64,000 nt of DNA from Ceratodon purpureus. Its lineage: Eukaryota > Streptophyta > Bryopsida > Pseudoditrichales > Ditrichaceae. Numbering within the stretch: position 1 is the stretch's first letter; each line of letters begins with the position of its first letter. Where the stretch lies: positions 5,154,988-5,218,987 of the forward strand of contig CM026427.1 of NCBI GenBank assembly GCA_014871385.1, read 5' to 3'. Below, one piece after another: positions 58,323 through 64,000 of the stretch. The notes below the pieces were generated by a model. The model was not told the origin of the DNA. It searched no databases and saw only the letters and a program-made list of their open reading frames with translations. The position numbers and the translations under genes are program-made.

Positions 58323-58890
58323 GTATGTGCAATATTTTTCCATGAACCCATGTCTGCATTTGAACAGGGAATTCTTGAAAATGCTTTTCTATGGTGCGTG
58401 TCTGTTAGAACTTCTGAGTTGTAGATACAGTACATTTTTTGTATTGTGGTATGAGGTTTTCTTCAGTGATTTTCTTTGTTTGGATGCTAGGTTCAACCAC
58501 GGTTTACGAATGTCGTAAAAAATATTTCGCGTATGTACTCGACTGCTCCTTCAAGTTCCAATACCTTCTTTTCGGATGGATCATCTGGCAGAACTCATGC
58601 GTCGTAATTGCAGGTCTCGGAGGCAACTGCAGATGTAGAGGAGAATACAAAGAGCTCGTCGACAGTAAACAAGACATGAATCGGACAGCACTGCGCCAGA
58701 AATGAAGCGTGCCATGGATACTGGGTTGGAACTCAGTCGGTGTCACGACGAGTACTGAGTCGCATAATTGCCACGGGTGTCGATGGTCATGAGGGTGATA
58801 AGAGTAGCGTACGGAGAGAATGGATCCCCTGCTGTCATGTGGACGAGCTGACGGTGTGTATAATGTCTGATGATTACCTGTGGTTTGCAG

Positions 58891-61710
58891 ATCTGTGCTG
58901 GAGCATCGGCAGCGTGAGGTACAGCAAAAGTGCAAGGGAGTGGACGGGGCGCTGGCGGAGAGGCAGAAATCAGTGCGAGAGGAAGAGCTCAGCTGCGCGA
59001 ACATACGGCGACGGCGTGAGAGCTTGGTGGCACACTTCGACGAGGTCAGAAGGGAAAAGGGCTCTGAGGATAGCGAGATCCAGAGAGTGGGAGAAACCGA
59101 AATGGAGGACGAGAAGGAGCTCAGGATACTTGATAAGGACCTGGAGTTCGGAGAACACATTCTCAGCAGGGAGACTGCAAGGACAGAACAGCTTCGGATG
59201 GAGCAACAGGGGCTGGAGGAGGACTTGAAAAAGATTGAAAGAGAGATAACGCTCCGTGGGATGGGCGCAGTACGAGCGGAGCTGTGGGTGGCAAAGTTAA
59301 CTGATCAAGTTCAGCTCATGGCCGAAGGTTTGGGGATGGGAACGACACCGCTGCCTCTTCGCAATCCTAGACAACCAGAACAAGGCAGGACGATGGTTGT
59401 CTACCTTGAGAACTGCCCTGTTTGTGGCTACAACTTCAAATGCCTTAATGCTTCCATAGCTGACTGCGGATGCGTGTACCATCATTTCTGCTTGGCAGCA
59501 TGGTTAAGCGACGGGAGGAGGCAGTGTGCGTATCGAGGTTGCGAGAAGGAATTCAGCGACGACTGGATGGCGAGTTTTGGAGCGAATCAAGTCCGGATAC
59601 CTCCGTTGCGGCAGCCCAAACAGGAGGATCTTGTCGGTACATTCAATAGGGTTGAATCCGGGAATGTCGGTGCAGCCGCCTCTACAAACTGTAAGTCACG
59701 AATTTCAGTGCAGAAGGTTCGAATAGGAGTGCACCCCCTGTGAATGCTATGTACCTCCTTTACTACCATGTTCAGTGCCGTACACTCGGTTTCCGCTTTC
59801 TGTATTTCTAATTTGAAGTGGTCACCGGAAATATTGATATCTACACTTAGAAGTTAGGGTACTGGGGGGCACAGTTGGAGGTCTGTTGAAGTCAGTCGGT
59901 TTAGTGCCGCAAGAGTGATCACCTTCAGAAGTGCAGTGCCAGAGCCGGTTCACGTGAAGAGCAATGTGGGGGCCCTGAATCACTTGAGGATGAGTGTAGA
60001 AGGGCCTTGGCAGTGCCATGTCAGTGCTCAGCAGTAATGATGTCGCTTTGCATGCCATTTCCACGTGAGTTAGTCAGTGCGTGCGCAGCGGAGTGTGGCA
60101 CATCCCGAGAGTACGTACTGTCACTTCCACTGTCGGAGTGCTGCTAGGGCACCGATTCAGTTGCATCGTCCTTTGAGTGCTTCGTCTCACTGTCAGAAGT
60201 CCGGAGAAGTTCCTCGACTGTGCCCTGGCACTTACCATTCGGTTTGCCAGTTCGACTTCCACTGTAGCATTGTTCGTTATTCTGTGTTTTCTTGGGGGTG
60301 CTGGGTGGCTCACTTCGTAATCCCTGTACTTCCACTGTATTCCTCACCGAGAGAAGCTCTTCATGCGTGAGTGTCACTGTGTACTTCAGTATGCACTTAG
60401 GTTAGTGGCGGTGTGGTGGCCGGCTCGGACTCAGAATGTGGATTGTCTCCAGTGAAGTGTCCACGTGGACACTTTGCCAGTTGTGAGCAGCTGGAGAAGT
60501 GCTGCGACAGTGGCATGGCACTTTAGATTCAGTGCTCACGTTTACTTCCACTTTAATTTCACTTGGGTCTTGGGAAGTACACTGTACCTGGAAAGAACGT
60601 ATTGTACAGTGAAGGACAGGATTTCATGTTCTCGAGGGATTTACTTTAGCATTGCTTCAGCACGTTTGGTTCATTGCATGGACATGTATGTCAGTTTTTC
60701 GTGATTGAAGTTCACGAGCTCATGCATCAAACATGTTGATTTGGGCACTAGCAGTTCAGGTGCCGTCTGTATCGGGGACACCAGTGTCTCGGCGACACGA
60801 AGGACCGGGAACGCCATCGTCCGGGCAGTTGGGCACTCCCGCCTCTGGAAGCTGGAGGACACCGACAGAGAGTGCCGCCAGAATAAACGCGTTTGGGAAG
60901 TCAGTGCAAGTGGAGGACATGCCCAGCCGAAGCCTTGGGAGGACTCCGAAATCCGGGTCTCGGTCAAACCTGGGTTCAGGAACAGGCCGGACTTCCGATG
61001 AGAGCATAGTATTCGGAGAGGATGAAGTTTGTCTTAGTCAGGCGCCAGGGGCTTCATTTCTGGCCCTGGAAGGGGTCCGCGGTAGTGTAGGGGAAACCAT
61101 CATCCCGGAGACAATGGCAATGACTGGCGACGGAGTACTAGCAAGTCCTGAAGAGCCAGCGCCGAAGACGGGCATCCCTGACATGGCACTGAGTTACGAC
61201 GAGGATGTGGACGTTGCAGAGCCACCGAAAGAGAGTATCTTACCAGACAGTGCCATGAGTGATGGAACTGAAAGGGAATCATCGCCTCCCAGCAAAGGAG
61301 TCGTGGAGTGGGCGTTGCCAGCAACCGAATTTCAATCACTGGAAGGGGACACCGGAAGTGCGGAAATCCAGGCAGAACCGGGATCCTCTCCAACGGCTGA
61401 CAAGCGCACTTCCCAGGGAACACGTCCACACAGCACGCGGCGACAAGCGGCCCTGCACAATAAACTGTGCCCGTCCCCGGGTGTCACTCCTGGGAGTACA
61501 AGTGATGCAGGTAAAGAGCCAGGGACCAAGAAGGCGAATCTGGGGCGAGGTCGATCCACCCAGGGCGTTGCAAGGGGAGAGAAAGGGACAAACATGAAGG
61601 CACTTGCGCAAATTGGACTACAGGAGAAATTCAAGGCTCCGGGTGTGGTCAGTGATGCCGGGAAGGGTCGAGGCCGTGGAGGCAAGCCAGCAAAGAGGAA
61701 GCGTGACTAA
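58891..61710 (+). CDS. Coiled-coil/RING-like protein with low-complexity tail (5' end unresolved)
   Basis: Two exons with matching phase 1: 58891-59690 (donor ACT|GTAAGT) and 60755-61710 (acceptor GCAG|TTCAGG). The visible protein is about 584 residues. Residues 1-130 are Glu/Arg/Lys-rich with heptad-like leucines (coiled coil). A zinc-binding domain follows: CPVCGYNF, then CGCVYHHFCLAAWL, then CAYRGCEKEF, a RING-like Cys/His pattern with the unusual CGCxxHxxC centre. The second exon is Ser/Thr/Pro/Gly-rich, acidic in the middle, and ends in a basic tail (GRGRGGKPAKRKRD) that could be a nuclear localisation signal. A role in ubiquitin ligation is possible but not shown. The N-terminal exons are not identified. 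An upstream exon near 58615-58740 is open only piecewise. It directly follows the broken SMP/C2 copy. Confidence 0.55.
59691..60754 (+). repeat. Intron with a recurrent short motif
   Basis: This 1,064-bp intron of the RING-like gene repeats ACTTCCACTGT or close variants at about 60121, 60255, 60330 and 60543. Between these lie many CAGTG/CACTG and GGCACT words. The copies are irregularly spaced and do not form a tandem array. They may be remnants of an old minisatellite. Confidence 0.4.
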
Positions 61711-63198
61711 GGTACAGAGCAGGACAGGTCCATTCTACTGATGTAGTACGCAGTTCAGCTGCTCAATTTTGTCCACCCCATTTTCAGAGTGTATCGCACC
61801 GTGTGATGCAGGGGAGACGCACACAGGGCAGGTGCGTACGCTTGGTTCGGATTTAGGGTAATGGGAAACTGACTCCGTTCTAGCTATATCTAAGAGCGGC
61901 TCAGCACTACGTTTTTTAACCGGCCATATGAATATGATCATACCGAAGGTTGTCTGATGTTACTGTGCACATTATGCTTTTACTCGAGGTTATTGCGAGG
62001 GAGCGACCTTGAATTTTTATGATAATGCAGGCCTCGACATCAGGGCATGGTAAAGAGCACAGCCGCACCGTGTATATCGGTCGCGTTGTAAGAAAGTAAT
62101 AAATATCTATTTAAGGATTCATTGTAAGTTTTCTGAATTCTGCAATGACTTCAGTTGAAGATGACGTAATGGGTTCGATGGGAGTTTGATGTGAATGAAA
62201 CGGTTTCTGGGGTGGTGGGAGAGTTATGGGATCCGGAGTTGGTGAAGATTACGACTGACGAGGGAGTTGTTCAGTTTTGGGGGAGTTTATGATGTTCTGA
62301 AGTGGGTTACGGCGATGGAGAATGATGATGTTCTGGAGCAAGGACTGCATTGTAAGGACATCTATGGTGCGTTGCAACGTGCACCCCCGTTCAGCCCGAG
62401 GAAGAGCTTAGCTGCCTTGGGGGAGCAAGTGACACCGAGCAAGAGCTGGGCGAGCGCAGCATGTGGGGCTCGACATGGGTGAACTGGTTCATGGTGGTCC
62501 TCTGCATTTACCGAGTAGTACCATGTTCAGCATATGTGTGATGAACGCACTTCATATTGTAGAAGTTCTAATTGAGTTACTTGTTCATTGAGGAGTTAGG
62601 TTACATGACATTGATATATGTAGAAGCTGGTATGTGCAGGTTTGTTCGACACCTTCTTACCTGCTTCTTCTTTTTCCTCTATTGTTATGAATGTAGCAAG
62701 GCAAGCAGGAGGAAGTATCCTTTCTATATCCAAATCCGGTTCTCATTCGCATATCCACAGTATCTCTTATGCGCTGTTGCTACTGTTCGTTCAGTATGGT
62801 CAGCTATAGATGTTGGACAACTTGTACAATTTTAACCTCCTCTTATCAGCCGATTCTGTATTTTATAAAATTTCTGTCAACACTACGGAGCATAAGATCC
62901 TTGAATCTGTCTCAGCAGCATGAATAAGAGCTTACCTATCTGCACCTGTTTGTGTTGAAGTTGCCTTCATGGTTTCTCTTCCTTTTCTCTCATTCTAAGT
63001 GGATATGGTGGGACTAGACATCTTCACAAATCGATACTAGGGAGCCATCTTCCTGCTTCTGACGATACAAAGCCTATCCAGTGACACATTCTCCTGATTG
63101 ATTCTTGTATCCCTACGAGCCATTCTATTTCCTCTTTTGTGTTTTTTGACTTCGTAACTTTACCGTTGAGTGGTGGTGGTTGAATGCATGAGTTGCAG
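61711..63198. other. Non-coding between RING-like gene and coiled-coil exons
   Basis: 3' flank of the RING-like gene, then T-rich DNA. A protein-like stretch at 62190-62480 (NETVSGVVGELWDPELVKIT, then a change of frame) may be a further decayed exon, but the frame is not continuous and no family is recognised. Confidence 0.4.
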
Positions 63199-63199
63199 G

Positions 63200-63887
63200 C
63201 AGGAAAGGGAGAATCAGGAGAATTTACATGCGCTTCGAAAAAGACAGAAGCAAGAGGTCAGGGATTTTTAAACCTAATTGTCAATTGAAACTAGAAGGAT
63301 AGCATTTGTGCACGACCATGAGAATTTAGGATAGACATGTCCTTATTGAATCATGTTTCATGGTACTATCAGACTGCGGAAGTGGAGAAGAAAGAGCTTC
63401 AAGTAGCTCTCCTAGAAGCCAAGAATGCACAGTTTGTGCAGGAGTTGGTGGAGCGACAAAAGCTCATCACCAAGATGAAGCGCCATATAGATGAGAAGGA
63501 GAAATTATGTGCAAATCATTGTCAGAAGGTCAGTTTAAATAGATCAGATTTAGATAGGAACTCATTTTGAACGGCATATGTTTCATGAAATATGATTGAA
63601 TCTGTTTATTTCTTTTTTGGTTGGAGTTTATCCAATGTTTAGAAAAGGGTAAATGTGGTGCACTCGACCACCTTAAACAACTCTCATATCACTTTTTCCA
63701 TTGTGACTTGAGAGAACTAGTACTAACAAAGTTGGAACGGTAAGGTGAAAGGAACTGAAGGATCTCCTCTCATGTGGGACATATTTTTCAATCCGTTCTT
63801 ATGTCCTGCGTTTTTTCTTTCTTGCAGCTGGAAATGATGAATGGAAGGATTCGAGATTTAAAATCAGCTCTCCAGCTGAAGGAAGAT
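63200..63887 (+). CDS. Internal exons of a coiled-coil protein (runs off the window)
   Basis: Three short exons with good splice signals and matching phases: 63200-63256, 63373-63528 and 63828-63887. They give QERENQENLHALRKRQKQE, then EKKELQVALLEAKNAQFVQE with LVERQKLITKMKRHIDEKEK, then LEMMNGRIRDLKSALQLKED. The 91 residues are almost wholly heptad-patterned Leu/Glu/Lys helix, so a long coiled coil. The first exon starts one base after the acceptor at 63198. Both ends of the gene lie elsewhere: 3' exons are beyond the window, and the 5' exons may lie between 61.7 and 63.2 kb or be missing. The family is not identified; a kinesin, myosin-like or golgin stalk would all look like this. Confidence 0.5.
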
Positions 63888-64000
63888 GTTAGGCTCACAA
63901 CTTTTTTTCATTTTACAAGTTTATAAGTCGCATGATTGCACGTCATTCAATTATGAACTTATTTTGATTACATCACATTCAAGAATATCTGTGAGTTAAG

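Noticed and set aside
62267-62482. Short plus-strand gene
   Set aside because: The frame is short, starts without an ATG, changes frame relative to the protein-like stretch before it, and resembles nothing I know.

Overview
This window looks like nuclear DNA of a land plant, most likely a bryophyte and probably a moss. That is an inference. It rests on plant-type genes (plastid-targeted GH100 neutral invertase, PSPG-box glycosyltransferase, plant BTB protein, plant SMP/C2 protein), GT-AG introns of roughly 100-600 bp, low gene density, and several predicted proteins I cannot match to any flowering-plant family. No virus-like or organellar gene was recognised.

Layout. 1-8.8 kb: the 3' end of an unknown plus-strand gene, then an unknown multi-exon plus-strand gene (4143-8832) whose acidic tail is built from phase-1 exons carrying a repeated motif. 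9-16 kb: gene-poor DNA with a truncated receptor-like kinase fragment, a 21-bp tandem repeat, a 190-bp foldback element and an AT-rich block with a 22-bp tandem repeat. 16.7-18 kb: cyclophilin (minus) with a leader intron and TATA box. 18-20.5 kb: a G-rich stretch, then AT-rich DNA. 20.9 kb: ribosomal protein eL36 (plus). 22.8-25.6 kb: a five-exon neutral invertase (minus). 27.1 kb: a U6 snRNA gene (minus), with a decayed copy near 28.05 kb. 28.6-32.5 kb: an 11-exon gene whose single reading frame joins methylthioribose-1-phosphate isomerase to methylthioribose kinase. 35.2-36.1 kb: an intronless protein with two Dof-like zinc fingers. 37.6-40 kb: a four-exon UDP-glycosyltransferase (minus). 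41.3-42.7 kb: LRR-protein relics (minus). 43.8-45 kb: a BTB/POZ protein (minus). 45.2 kb: a pogo-like transposon end.

47.7-58.5 kb is a graveyard of gene pieces, all on the plus strand: an unknown gene with an apparent frameshift, a UTP20/DRIM-like fragment with in-frame stops, the C-terminal part of PRP8 with frameshifts and stops, and the N-terminal part of a plant SMP/C2 (NTMC2-type) protein that breaks off inside its second C2 domain. These keep their introns, so they are DNA-level copies, not retrocopies. A coiled-coil/RING-like gene (58.9-61.7 kb) and coiled-coil exons running off the right edge follow.

Functional links: the isomerase-kinase fusion would carry out two consecutive steps of the methionine (Yang) salvage cycle in one polypeptide. 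Cyclophilin, eL36, U6 and the PRP8/UTP20 relics are housekeeping in nature. I see no operon-like or co-regulated cluster. All identifications come from reading the sequence and from memory of the families; no search was run.
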